Shown: positions 1 through 8,016, numbered from the stretch's first letter. The stretch: DNA of 55,190 nt from Clostridia bacterium (GCA_029239755.1 JARBUI010000022.1:1-55190), one strand, 5' to 3'. The notes: generated by a model from the sequence alone, not told the origin. Translations and numbers: made by a program.

Positions 1-219
1 CAGCTGGTATAAAATGGAATTATGCCAGCTTGTTAGTATGGGTAAAAATAAAAAGGAAAATTTGCTTATAGACTATTGACTTTTATTAGCAGGTTTTTAC
101 ATAACAAAAATTTTACTAGTATCTGAAAAAGCCTATGAAAGTATCCCCTTCACACGATACTTTCATAGGCTCTTCGATTATTTATAATTTATAACATCAA
201 AAAAGTTCTTAAGGATATT
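1..219. other. Gene-free left edge
   Basis: No coding sequence with a ribosome binding site is visible here. Bases 2-30 can form a hairpin (AGCTGG at 2-7 with CCAGCT at 25-30, extended by A/T pairs and one wobble). It could be the tail of an element that continues outside the window. The rest is AT-rich up to the terminator at 126-171. Confidence 0.4.
126..171 (-). terminator. Rho-independent terminator of the nitroreductase-like gene
   Basis: A perfect 15-bp stem (131-145 with 156-170) and a 10-nt loop are followed on the minus strand by TTTTT (126-130). It lies about 50 bases after the stop of the gene ending at 220. Confidence 0.85.
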
Positions 220-1059
220 CTAAAGCTCAAACCGCCATAATGCACGTCCCTCATCTTCCGTTAAATAAACCTTGCTCTGAACATTTTTTATCACTAGTCC
301 CAGCCAAAAGTGGCAGGCACAAATGCCAACATCTACGTTAGGATGTTCCCATTTGATATGCTTATAGTTCTCTGGCATTGCAATAGAAACTACTTTAAAG
401 TCATGGGAAACCTTAAATCTCCAATGTTGACTGTTAGCAGCTGAGGGAGCCTTTCTAGCAAGGTCTATAGCATATAAAATTTCTGATGGCAGCATTTCTT
501 CTTTTAAGTCTGCTTCTAAAAGTGCACTAATAGGCTTACGCTTATAACTAATAAGTGATTCCTGCATTCTGTCAAAGATTCTAGCCCCTTCAGATTTCCA
601 ATACCCAATAGGTGTAATGCAGACTGCTCTCTCTCCTTCTGCTTCTTGCTTCCCATAACCCCATTTTATATTTTGGTTTTCAGCCTCTGCGCCTAGCTGC
701 GGCATATTATGCTGCAGCTCTAAGAGTAAATAATGGCCATACCAGCAGGTCGAAAGTCCTAATGATGTGGCATACAAAATCAATAACTCCCCTACAAATC
801 CAACTGAGGATATAGACTTTGTATCAGTGTTAGCAATGAATGCAGCATTATCAGGGGGTGCAGCAAAAACACTATAAAGTTTTTTATCAGGATTGGCTTT
901 AAAAAATTGAACTTTTACCTTATGGTCATAAGGCAGCTGCATGTTGCTAACGAAGTTTTTTAGCAAGTTCATTTTAGCTTCCTCTACTGACTCCATTGTA
1001 TAGCTGCGTGTAGATCTTCGAGTGTTAATTGCACTTTCCCAATCTATACTTTCTATCAT
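220..1059 (-). CDS. Nitroreductase family protein (putative TM nitroreductase type)
   Basis: The protein has 279 residues and is probably an FMN-dependent NAD(P)H oxidoreductase of the TM1586-like nitroreductase family. The N-terminal INTRRSTRSY matches the Arg-rich phosphate-binding start of nitroreductases, and a second half with ARKAPSAANSQHWRF repeats the substrate/FMN-pocket motif, as expected for this two-repeat family. I chose the ATG at 1059 because AGAGGTG (1066-1072) is six bases upstream; the GTG at 1068 lies inside that Shine-Dalgarno sequence. The gene is a single transcription unit ended by the terminator at 126-171. An inverted repeat at 1131-1149 covers its -35 region. The substrate is unknown. 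Confidence 0.8.
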   Translation of the reverse strand: MIESIDWESAINTRRSTRSYTMESVEEAKMNLLKNFVSNMQLPYDHKVKVQFFKANPDKKLYSVFAAPPDNAAFIANTDTKSISSVGFVGELLILYATSLGLSTCWYGHYLLLELQHNMPQLGAEAENQNIKWGYGKQEAEGERAVCITPIGYWKSEGARIFDRMQESLISYKRKPISALLEADLKEEMLPSEILYAIDLARKAPSAANSQHWRFKVSHDFKVVSIAMPENYKHIKWEHPNVDVGICACHFWLGLVIKNVQSKVYLTEDEGRALWRFEL

Positions 1060-1114
1060 AAGTTTCACCTCTTATCCTATTAGATATTTTTATCTCTTCT
1101 TATGCTATATAGTA

Positions 1115-1149
1115 ATTATAAGACTGCTTCTTGTATAGGCGATATACAA
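1115..1149 (-). promoter_or_regulatory. Promoter with inverted-repeat operator before the nitroreductase-like gene
   Basis: On the minus strand a consensus TATAAT (1115-1120) lies about 55 bases before the start codon. No good -35 hexamer sits 17 bases upstream. Instead a perfect inverted repeat TTGTATA-GGCGA-TATACAA (1131-1149) covers that position. A regulator-controlled promoter is inferred; the regulator may be the adjacent TetR protein or an unlinked one. Confidence 0.5.
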
Positions 1150-1156
1150 AAGTATA

Positions 1157-1765
1157 CTAATTGGATATCCCATGCTTAATAAAACTTATCATTTTATCAG
1201 CTTCTTTTTCTATAAACGTATTAAGTGTCTCTTCTCCTCCATTAAAGCCTGCAGCTATAAGATTGACAGATAAAATAGATATTGCCTTCGCTACAAATTT
1301 AATATCAATGTCACTTCTTATTTCCCCACTCTTTATACCTTTTAACAGCATAACTTCATAAAAACTTGAAACATCAAGGTCTTGGGCTTCAAAGATATCC
1401 TTAATAAGGTCTAGATTTTCATATATTTTGTTTGCCAGCTTTTCGTATTCAGGTCTTAAGGATGCAAATTGCGCGCCGGCTTTAAACAGCTCCTCTAGTC
1501 TCTCAAAAAAGTTATCTTGCTGCTTCTCTATAATAGGGGCCATAAAACTCATTTTTTCTTCACTAACTATACCAATGATATGTTTATATAAGTCCTTTTT
1601 ATCCTCAAAGTAATCATAAAAACTGCTTCTTGGTATTTTTGCTTTATTAATAATATCTGAAATTTTAACTTCGTTAAACGTAAATTCTGCAAACTCATTG
1701 ATAGCTACGCTGATAATTTGTTCTTGCTTTTCTTTTGTAAGGTTAAAAAAAGTTTGTTTTGGCAA
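1157..1765 (-). CDS. TetR/AcrR family transcriptional regulator
   Basis: A 202-residue TetR-type repressor. The N-terminal helix-turn-helix (about residues 9-55) contains the family pattern ISDIINKAKIPRSSFYDYFEDKKDLY; the C-terminal part is an all-helical ligand domain with no recognisable ligand signature. The start is TTG at 1765, preceded by AGGAGA; nearby ATGs are out of frame. It starts five bases after the stop of the glycosyltransferase gene, so both are co-transcribed. By family habit it should repress its own operon, and the 15-bp palindrome at 3066-3080 beside the operon promoter is the likely operator. Confidence 0.88.
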   Translation of the reverse strand: MPKQTFFNLTKEKQEQIISVAINEFAEFTFNEVKISDIINKAKIPRSSFYDYFEDKKDLYKHIIGIVSEEKMSFMAPIIEKQQDNFFERLEELFKAGAQFASLRPEYEKLANKIYENLDLIKDIFEAQDLDVSSFYEVMLLKGIKSGEIRSDIDIKFVAKAISILSVNLIAAGFNGGEETLNTFIEKEADKMISFIKHGISN

Positions 1766-1769
1766 CTCA

Positions 1770-3023
1770 TCATCTCCTAAGTTGTTCTATATATTTTACT
1801 GCTTTCTCCAGGCCGTTTTCACTTTCAATAACAGCTTGAATAGCCTTAGCATTTTTTATATATCTTTCATTTTCCATTTCTTTAAGTGCCTTAACCAAAT
1901 CAGGCACTGTAAGACTTTTTTCCCTAAGCGGACTTATAGCATATCCCTGTTCGTGCAGCCTATGAGCCCAGAATGGCTGATCTACTGTAAATGGCATGAT
2001 TAGCTGTGGAACTCCGCTAAGAAGTGCCTCAGACATTGTTCCGACCCCACCATGATGAATGACGCCTTTAGCTCTTTTAAATATAAGCCTATGAGGTACC
2101 TTTTCTGCTGCAAAAATATTGGATTCTCCTTCAAAGGACATACCACTTGTTCCAGTCAAAATAACAGCTCTATTATTCGTTTCCCTTAAGCCATTAACAA
2201 GTTTTTCTTTAAAGGCTGCTGGGTCTTTAAGCGGCATACTGCTAAAAGACACAACAATTGGCTTCTTGCCATTTTCCAAGAAATTTTCTAATGCCTCATC
2301 TAGTTTAGTCTCACCTAGATCTAAAAAGAAGAACCCTGGAAGAAAGACTCTGTCCTTCCAGCTCTTAACTTCTTTAAAAAGAAATGGACTCATAGGATAT
2401 ATGATAGGCGTATCTTTATGATTAACTTTAAACGTGAGTTCTCCCATTTTCCTCTTTGGCAGGTTTAATGATTTATTTCTAAAATCATTAATCTCTTTCA
2501 TATAAGACGATTCGCTAAGAGAGATAACTTTATAAGTAAGCTTATTAAAGAAAGGCCCAAAATTTTTATCTGATGATAGTGCAAAATTAGGAAATTCAGT
2601 TATAGGATACATAATTGGAACTGGAGACATACAAATACAAGGAATATTAAGGTACTCAGCAATATCTGCAGCGCCCAATGCTTTTGGGTGATAGATGATA
2701 AGATCTGTCCCTTGTGAAGCATCTAAAAAATCATCCATACTTTTTCTATAGGCTGGTGAGATGACTTCCTTTGCAAACTTTAGCATTTTAAATATATGGT
2801 AACTCCCGCCGTTAAAAACCTTTTTTCCTTCTTCACTCTCTAAAATAGCCATTAAATCTGCAGTTGCGGCATGAAACCCTACACCATTTTCTTCTATAAA
2901 GCTTTTAAAAGCAGCACCTGTACAGACTACTGCCTCATGACCATTTTTTATGAGTTCTTTAGCAAGTGCTACGTAAGGCTGTACATCTCCTCTAGTACCT
3001 AACGTTAAAAATGTAATTTTCAT
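1770..3023 (-). CDS. Glycosyltransferase family 1 (UGT/macrolide glycosyltransferase-like)
   Basis: A 417-residue GT-B glycosyltransferase that would move a sugar from an NDP-sugar to a small lipophilic acceptor. The N-terminal half begins MKITFLTLGTRGDVQPYVAL, typical of the GT28-like acceptor domain. The C-terminal half has the nucleotide-sugar signature HHGGVGTMSEALLSGVP (residues 323-339) and DQPFWA (348-353). The start is ATG at 3023 behind AGGAGG; an upstream in-frame start lacks a site. It is the first gene of an operon with the TetR gene, which suggests an inducible detoxification or decoration function such as macrolide or flavonoid glucosylation. The acceptor is not predictable; sterol glucosyltransferase-like enzymes share these motifs. 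Confidence 0.85.
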   Translation of the reverse strand: MKITFLTLGTRGDVQPYVALAKELIKNGHEAVVCTGAAFKSFIEENGVGFHAATADLMAILESEEGKKVFNGGSYHIFKMLKFAKEVISPAYRKSMDDFLDASQGTDLIIYHPKALGAADIAEYLNIPCICMSPVPIMYPITEFPNFALSSDKNFGPFFNKLTYKVISLSESSYMKEINDFRNKSLNLPKRKMGELTFKVNHKDTPIIYPMSPFLFKEVKSWKDRVFLPGFFFLDLGETKLDEALENFLENGKKPIVVSFSSMPLKDPAAFKEKLVNGLRETNNRAVILTGTSGMSFEGESNIFAAEKVPHRLIFKRAKGVIHHGGVGTMSEALLSGVPQLIMPFTVDQPFWAHRLHEQGYAISPLREKSLTVPDLVKALKEMENERYIKNAKAIQAVIESENGLEKAVKYIEQLRR

Positions 3024-3065
3024 AGTGACTCCTCCTATAAACAAATGTTTATAAAACAGAATTCC

Positions 3066-3117
3066 GACGACTGTGTCGTCATAATATTAGCTTATCAGTT
3101 AACCTACTGCCTGTCAA
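3066..3117 (-). promoter_or_regulatory. Promoter and TetR-type operator of the glycosyltransferase-TetR operon
   Basis: On the minus strand TTGACA (3112-3117) is followed after 17 bases by TAAGCT (3089-3094). Just downstream is a perfect palindrome GACGAC-TGT-GTCGTC (3066-3080), placed where a bound repressor would block initiation. Confidence 0.6.
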
Positions 3118-3145
3118 GCCAGAGCAATAGGTAAATTTTTCATCA

Positions 3146-3176
3146 TACAAAAAACTGCCCTTAACAAGGACAGTTT
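3146..3176 (-). terminator. Terminator of the Trk operon
   Basis: A hairpin (AAAACTGTCC / GGGCAGTTTT with one G-U pair when read on the minus strand, 3151-3176) is followed by TTTTTTG. It lies about 55 bases after the OB-fold gene. Confidence 0.75.
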
Positions 3177-3229
3177 TCTGAGTTTTTTTATTTCATTTCT
3201 GCAAAGGTCTCTGACTGTTTTATAAAATA

Positions 3230-3718
3230 TTAATGATTAAATATTTTAAGTTTAATTAAATAGATTATAAATGTTAGTATAGTCATTATACCTAAAATAG
3301 CAAGTCTAATAGTTTGAATCGGATGTATTATTTCTTTTCCAGAAGTATATATTTCTATACTTTCTCCCGCTATGGCCATTTCTCCGCCCTGCTCTTTTAA
3401 TGCCCTATGAAATATGCCGCTGATTTTCACGTTATCTCCATGATGTCTATAATTTCCCGTTAAATTAATTTTTTTTGCCTCACTTGTATCAATCCAGACC
3501 CCTATAGCTCCTGTCTCATCACTGATATTAAACCATGCCATATTTTTTCTAAACATGATATCTCCTATTACTTCTCCTTCTAAAGTTATAGCTTGGCCAT
3601 CCCATTTTTTTGATTCCTCAATAAGGGCAGCAACAGTATATTCTTGAGCTAAACAAGGTAAAGTAATTCCTAAAAATAATAAAATGACTATAGCTGCCTT
3701 CCAAATAACTTTCCACAT
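3230..3718 (-). CDS. Membrane-anchored OB-fold protein, last gene of the Trk operon
   Basis: A 162-residue protein of unknown function. An N-terminal signal or anchor helix (about residues 5-24, ending LPCLAQ) is followed by an OB-fold-like beta domain (about 28-125) and a C-terminal membrane helix (about 135-157). The OB part has the usual sequence of GQAITLEGEVIG, AWFNISDETGAIGVWID and DNVKISGIFH. The domain probably faces outside. The start at 3718 is supported by GGAGTGAG; the reading frame is open further upstream but that part overlaps trkH deeply. The gene still overlaps the last ten codons of trkH by 31 bases, so translation is likely coupled. A role in potassium uptake is inferred only from position. 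Confidence 0.7.
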   Translation of the reverse strand: MWKVIWKAAIVILLFLGITLPCLAQEYTVAALIEESKKWDGQAITLEGEVIGDIMFRKNMAWFNISDETGAIGVWIDTSEAKKINLTGNYRHHGDNVKISGIFHRALKEQGGEMAIAGESIEIYTSGKEIIHPIQTIRLAILGIMTILTFIIYLIKLKIFNH

Positions 3719-5214
3719 GTTTTTCTCACTCCATTTAATATAGTCCATATAAATGCAAATGCCGAAATAAATTCGAGCCTCGCTAGCCACATCATAATAA
3801 TATAGGTTACCTTTAATCCACTAGGCATTGATGTAGATGTGACACCAATTGAAAGCCCTACATTCCCTGTTATAGACGCTGCTTCAAAAAACGATTCTTC
3901 TAAGTTATAACCTGAAAAAAGTGTGGCTATTACCCCTACTATAAAGGTAATAAAGTAAAGAACAATAATAAGAAGCGCATTTTTGATAATATCGTCTGAC
4001 AGTACATTTTTGCCATTAAAGTGATACTTTTCTACATAGACTCTTTTTTCAGGTGATGCTGCTTTCTTCATGTTTTGCAGTAATGCCTTAATTAAAAACC
4101 CTATACGTATTCCTTTAATACCTCCAGCAGTAGAACTGGCACTTCCACCAATTAGCATAGCTATACTTATAACAACTATTCCAATACCTCCCCAATCATA
4201 AAGAAATTGTCTCGCATAGATTGTCATAAAACCTGTAGTCGTATGAGCAGAAATGATTTGATAAAATACTCTTCGGAATATACTAATGGTGTCATTATAA
4301 AGGCCATAACTTTTAAATAACTCTACTGCTATTGTTGTTATAATAATCAAAGTAGAAATAAAAGATATGATTTCAATATTTTTATATATTTCCTTTTTAT
4401 TTCCTTTCCATATTGCATGATGAAGTGCGAAGTTAAATGACCCAATCACAAAAAAGATAATAGTAATTGTCTCATAGAGCGTACTATGATAATAAAGAAT
4501 ATTTTGAGATTGTGGTGCAAACCCTCCTGTACTCCATGCTGCCATAAAAACCCACAACCCGTGCAAAAAACTTTTAGATGGCCTTAATCCAATTTGTATT
4601 CCCGCAAAGGTTAAGACGATGGTTCCTATAATGAGATAAATCAATGAAATAAACCATATTGCTTTTGCTGTATCTGTTACATTTGGTAATAACTTTTCAT
4701 CCTTAGCCTCTCCAACATACATACCTAAAGTTCCTGTCCCTTTTGTGATAAGAAAACTAAGGGCTAAAACAACCATTCCCTGTCCACCTACAAAGGTAAG
4801 TACATGTCTCCACATATTAAGCGTTATAGATACATGATCTAAATTTTGAATAAGTGCTAACCCAGTTGTGGTAAAGCCACTCATCACATCGAACATTGCA
4901 TCTAAATAAGATAAAAAATGCCCACTCAACCAGTAAGGCAAAGCTGATAAAAACATAAGAATAATCCATGACAATGCCGATATTACAAGCCCATGAATCC
5001 ATCTAAAGGTTCCCCTAAATCCTTGCCCCATCATTTCAAGTACTAATCCAACTATCATAAATAATAAAAAACTGATTATAAAATCTACGAGAGCGGATAG
5101 TTCCTTTACTACTATGCCTGTTATAATAGGCACAATGAGTAATAATCCTACTCCAATAACTATTTTTCCCATGTAATACGCTAAAATCTTCAAATCATCT
5201 TTACTATTCTGCAT
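3688..5214 (-). CDS. trkH: TrkH/KtrB-type potassium uptake channel subunit
   Basis: A 508-residue membrane subunit that conducts K+ (with Na+ or H+) and is gated by cytosolic TrkA rings. Four pore repeats are visible with their filter segments: TTTGL (115-119), STGGF (228-232), TTTGF (325-329) and TGNVG (449-453). Glycines stand at the key K+-selective position in each. An additional N-terminal pair of helices gives the TrkH rather than the shorter KtrB layout. The ATG at 5214 follows GAGGTGA. It is fifth in an operon TPR-trkA-trkA-small peptide-trkH-OB protein with overlapping ends. Regulation is probably by the KdpE-type regulator encoded just upstream of the operon. Confidence 0.93.
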   Translation of the reverse strand: MQNSKDDLKILAYYMGKIVIGVGLLLIVPIITGIVVKELSALVDFIISFLLFMIVGLVLEMMGQGFRGTFRWIHGLVISALSWIILMFLSALPYWLSGHFLSYLDAMFDVMSGFTTTGLALIQNLDHVSITLNMWRHVLTFVGGQGMVVLALSFLITKGTGTLGMYVGEAKDEKLLPNVTDTAKAIWFISLIYLIIGTIVLTFAGIQIGLRPSKSFLHGLWVFMAAWSTGGFAPQSQNILYYHSTLYETITIIFFVIGSFNFALHHAIWKGNKKEIYKNIEIISFISTLIIITTIAVELFKSYGLYNDTISIFRRVFYQIISAHTTTGFMTIYARQFLYDWGGIGIVVISIAMLIGGSASSTAGGIKGIRIGFLIKALLQNMKKAASPEKRVYVEKYHFNGKNVLSDDIIKNALLIIVLYFITFIVGVIATLFSGYNLEESFFEAASITGNVGLSIGVTSTSMPSGLKVTYIIMMWLARLEFISAFAFIWTILNGVRKTCGKLFGRQL

Positions 5215-5221
5215 GTTTATT

Positions 5222-5338
5222 TCACCTCATAAGTAGCCATATCATAGCAAAAAAGACTATAATAACAGTAGTAATAAAACTAATTTCAATTGATGTTCCA
5301 GTTATTATTTTTCTTAAGCTATACGGATTTTTTTTCAT
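5222..5338 (-). CDS. 38-residue single-helix membrane peptide between trkA and trkH
   Basis: This short reading frame starts at ATG 5338 behind a strong GGAGGAG (5342-5348). It starts within the last seven codons of the upstream trkA and ends at TGA 5222-5224, seven bases before the trkH start. The peptide has a basic N-terminus (KK and RK within ten residues), then one hydrophobic helix (about residues 17-36, containing ISFITTVIIVFFAMIWLLM) and a final Arg. The tight overlaps on both sides and the strong ribosome site argue that it is translated. By analogy with KdpF and other one-helix subunits it may stabilise or regulate TrkH. I do not recognise a named family. Confidence 0.7.
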   Translation of the reverse strand: MKKNPYSLRKIITGTSIEISFITTVIIVFFAMIWLLMR

Positions 5339-6029
5339 TTGCTCCTCCATTAAATTTACTTATCAAATTTACTCGTTCAGCAAATAACTTTTGAAGCTGC
5401 TTTTTGTGCGAATGAGAAACGACTGAAATTACATGGTCTCCTGTCTCTAAGTTTACATCTCCTCTTGGTATGATAACTTTCCCTTTCCTCAAAATATACG
5501 CTATATTGCACTCAGCTGGCAAAACAAGATCTTTAATTTTATGACCACTTACTATTGAGTTTTCATCAACAATATACTCAATAAGACTTACTTCACCCTT
5601 ATCCAATGTTAGTAGTGTCCTTAATCCTTTGATTAGAGTTTCTTCTTCAATAAGACTGGCAATAATTTTTGTACTGCTTACGGTATATTCAATGCCTAGT
5701 TCCCTAAAAACTCTCTCGTTTTTTGGATTGTTAATTCTTGCAATTGTTCTGGATATATTAAAATTCAATTTTGCCATTTGACAAATAAGCAAATTTTCTT
5801 CATCTTTTCCTGTTGCTGCTATCAGCACATCTGCATATTCAATTTCTGCATCTTCTAAATCTTTTAGCTTTGTTGCATTGCCACATATAATGAGGCTATT
5901 AACTTCTAGTGCAAGTTTTTCACAGCGATTTTGATTTATTTCAATAGTACTCACTATATGTTTTTCCTCACTTAGCATTTTGGTAAGATGATATCCAAGC
6001 TTCCCAGCCCCTGCAATAACTATTCTCAT
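5319..6029 (-). CDS. trkA: TrkA-type NAD-binding regulatory subunit (single RCK), copy 1
   Basis: A 236-residue RCK protein that forms the cytosolic gating ring of TrkH. The N-terminal Rossmann domain (1-130) has GAGKLG at 7-12 and an acidic residue at the end of strand 2, as in nucleotide-binding TrkA/KtrA. The C-terminal RCK_C domain (about 145-225) contains IKDLVLPAECNIAYILRKGKVIIPRGD. I chose ATG 6029 because AGGAG (6042-6046) is ten bases upstream; the GTG at 6038 is too close to it. The 3' end overlaps the start of the 38-residue peptide gene. Escherichia coli TrkA is a fusion of two such units; here the halves are separate genes. Confidence 0.9.
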   Translation of the reverse strand: MRIVIAGAGKLGYHLTKMLSEEKHIVSTIEINQNRCEKLALEVNSLIICGNATKLKDLEDAEIEYADVLIAATGKDEENLLICQMAKLNFNISRTIARINNPKNERVFRELGIEYTVSSTKIIASLIEEETLIKGLRTLLTLDKGEVSLIEYIVDENSIVSGHKIKDLVLPAECNIAYILRKGKVIIPRGDVNLETGDHVISVVSHSHKKQLQKLFAERVNLISKFNGGANEKKSV

Positions 6030-6034
6030 ATTAT

Positions 6035-6694
6035 TCACGCTCCTACTACACTTTTATAGCATCTGTTAAATTGTTCAATATTGTCCTTTTGAATGCCTAT
6101 AATTAACATATCATCTTTTCTTATGCGTTCATTATATTTTACATATATAACTGCATTGTGGCGCTTGACTTGAATAATTTTCACGCCTTCATCTTCTTCA
6201 ACTTTATTGACCTCTACTCCATCCCATTGTTCATTAGCTCTCATCCTAATAAAAATGATTTCATCTTCTGTAAGCTCAGATAATATTTCAAAGTCTGAAT
6301 AAAGCACTTTGTTTTTAATAGTATCGACCGTACTTTTCGATGTACATATTACTTCTAATCCTAACTTTTCATAAAATCCTTTTAACTCTGGTTTATAGTT
6401 GCGTGCAATAACTTTAGGAACCCCAAATATTCTTTTTGCAATTTGCGCACACATCATATTAATGTTGTCTTCCTGAGATACAGCTAAAAATGCATCTGCT
6501 TGTTCTATGCCCGCTTTAATAAGTATATCTTCATCTATACCAAGCCCTTCAATAACTATACCGTTAAACCCTCCTCCGAGTTCTTTTAAGCGCTCTTTTT
6601 CCTTTTCAATAACTGTAACATTATGCCCTTCTTGAGCTAGTTCAAGTGCCAACATACGTCCAATTCTGCCACAGCCCACTATGATTACAAACAT
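6035..6694 (-). CDS. TrkA-type NAD-binding regulatory subunit (single RCK), copy 2
   Basis: A 219-residue RCK protein with an N-terminal Rossmann domain (GCGRIG at 7-12, VIEKEKER at the end of strand 2) and a C-terminal RCK_C domain (about 140-215). It is clearly diverged from its neighbour, so the two may form a mixed ring, one half binding ATP/ADP or NAD(H) and the other another ligand. AGGAGGG precedes the ATG at 6694. Its stop lies six bases before the ATG of the next trkA. It starts 20 bases after the TPR gene. Both nucleotide motifs look intact, so neither copy looks degenerate. Confidence 0.9.
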   Translation of the reverse strand: MFVIIVGCGRIGRMLALELAQEGHNVTVIEKEKERLKELGGGFNGIVIEGLGIDEDILIKAGIEQADAFLAVSQEDNINMMCAQIAKRIFGVPKVIARNYKPELKGFYEKLGLEVICTSKSTVDTIKNKVLYSDFEILSELTEDEIIFIRMRANEQWDGVEVNKVEEDEGVKIIQVKRHNAVIYVKYNERIRKDDMLIIGIQKDNIEQFNRCYKSVVGA

Positions 6695-6714
6695 TTCTAT
6701 CCCTCCTAAGATAC

Positions 6715-7101
6715 TTACATGCCTTTCTTTACTCTTTTGATATGTCCCACGCGATTTAAGTCATATTCCACATAATACTCTGATTCATCTTGATCCTCGT
6801 CGATCCTATTACCAAAATCAACATGCTCTCTCTTTTTCATATACTGTGTTCCAGTTACTCTCTCCAAGTTATTTGAAGCTGCTCTGTAAGTTGGATCAAG
6901 TGCATATGAGGCTCTATAATACTTACATGCCTGTGATAAATTACCCTTGTATTCTTCTAATATCCCTAATAAATTAAAAGGTTGTGGTGCTCCTATACTT
7001 TGTAATATTGATTTTTGAATATAATTCTTTGCTGTCTCAAAATCTTTATGTTCAATACTTTTTATGCTGCATGAAATATATTTCATAAAATCTTCACTCA
7101 T
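6715..7101 (-). CDS. Small TPR-repeat protein, first gene of the Trk operon
   Basis: A 128-residue cytosolic protein with two to three tetratricopeptide-like repeats (about residues 8-82; for example FNLLGILEEYKGNLSQACKY and RASYALDPTYRAASNNLERV). A charged, probably unstructured tail rich in Asp/Glu then Arg/Lys follows. The start ATG follows AGAGGTGAG. TPR units bind other proteins; a partner in the Trk system or an assembly role can be guessed only from the operon. No catalytic motif is seen. Confidence 0.75.
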   Translation of the reverse strand: MSEDFMKYISCSIKSIEHKDFETAKNYIQKSILQSIGAPQPFNLLGILEEYKGNLSQACKYYRASYALDPTYRAASNNLERVTGTQYMKKREHVDFGNRIDEDQDESEYYVEYDLNRVGHIKRVKKGM

Positions 7102-7200
7102 TTAACTCACCTCTTATAAGTTTTTTTCAAAAATATTTTTAGTGGCATCTATAAATATAGTCCTTTGTTTATAAATATGGTGTTAAGATTTTTAGTGTTT

Positions 7201-7229
7201 ACATAAAGATTGTATAAAGATAGTATAAA
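7201..7229 (-). promoter_or_regulatory. Three 11-bp-spaced direct repeats upstream of the Trk operon (probable KdpE sites)
   Basis: Read on the minus strand the heptamer TTTATAC occurs at 7229-7223 and 7218-7212, and TTTATGT at 7207-7201, at exact 11-base spacing. OmpR/KdpE-family regulators bind such tandem repeats on one DNA face, and the known kdp operator of E. coli is TTTATA-rich. The repeats lie about 100 bases before the first gene of the Trk operon. The -10 element downstream is uncertain. Confidence 0.55.
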
Positions 7230-7263
7230 AATTTGGAAATTGGGTATATAGTTCTTTCAAATC

Positions 7264-7299
7264 AAAAGCACTCAGCAAGTCATATTGACTTCTGAGTGC
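7264..7299 (-). terminator. Terminator of the kdpDE-type operon
   Basis: The arms GCACTCAG plus AAGTCA (7268-7282, one bulged C) pair with 7286-7299, and the minus strand continues with TTTT. It lies 15 bases after the response regulator stop. Confidence 0.8.
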
Positions 7300-7314
7300 C
7301 TCATTTATTTACTA

Positions 7315-8016
7315 TTATTCTTCTGCTAATCTATATCCAACTCCTACTTCAGTCAATATATACCTTGGTTGAGCGGGTTCTTTCTCCAATTTTCTGCGTA
7401 TACTAGCCATAAACACACGTAAAGATTTCGTATCATTTTCTGAGAAGCTGCCCCAAATTTTCTTTAAAATAAAATTATGTGTAAGAACCTTACCAGCATT
7501 TTGAGACATTAAAGTTAGAATATTATACTCTATTGGCGTGAGATGAACTTCTTGACAATCTACATATACTCTTCTTTTCACATAATCAATTTCTAATCCA
7601 CCTACTTTGAATTCTTGGGCACTTGTGCCATCTGTACTTCTGCTTGACTCGACATGTCTTAATGCCACACGTATACGGGCCATAAGTTCACCAATGCTGA
7701 ATGGCTTTGTTAAAAAATCATCTGCTCCTGCGTCTAAAGCCTCTACTTTTTCGCGTTCCTGTCCCCTGGCAGATACAACTATTATTTTTGCACGAAACCA
7801 ATCCCGCACTTTCTTAATTACTTCTAATCCATCAATATCCGGCAGGCCTAAGTCTAGAATAACTACATCTGGATTATGTGATGCAATAAGAGAAATAGCT
7901 GATTTTCCTGTGTGTGTTTCGATATAGTGATAGCCTTCTGTTTCAAGCGACACACAGATAAAATTTCTAATAGGCCTATCATCCTCAACAACAAGAATAA
8001 GCGACTTACTTTCCAT
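7315..8016 (-). CDS. kdpE: KdpE-type response regulator (OmpR family)
   Basis: A 233-residue response regulator with a receiver domain (1-120: Asp12-Asp13, phospho-acceptor Asp55 in VVILDLGLPD, Lys104) and a winged-helix DNA-binding domain (about 135-231 with LTPIEYNILTLMSQNAGKVL). Its 11-base overlap with the kinase gene upstream and its similarity to KdpE suggest that it answers K+ limitation or turgor. No kdpFABC pump is near. The likely target is the Trk operon immediately downstream, whose upstream region has three 11-bp repeats. The start ATG follows GAGGGGG. Confidence 0.87.
   Translation of the reverse strand: MESKSLILVVEDDRPIRNFICVSLETEGYHYIETHTGKSAISLIASHNPDVVILDLGLPDIDGLEVIKKVRDWFRAKIIVVSARGQEREKVEALDAGADDFLTKPFSIGELMARIRVALRHVESSRSTDGTSAQEFKVGGLEIDYVKRRVYVDCQEVHLTPIEYNILTLMSQNAGKVLTHNFILKKIWGSFSENDTKSLRVFMASIRRKLEKEPAQPRYILTEVGVGYRLAEE

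Noticed and set aside
7102..7314. c-di-AMP (ydaO) riboswitch before the Trk operon
   Set aside because: Looked for because such switches often control K+ uptake; no matching conserved blocks are present.
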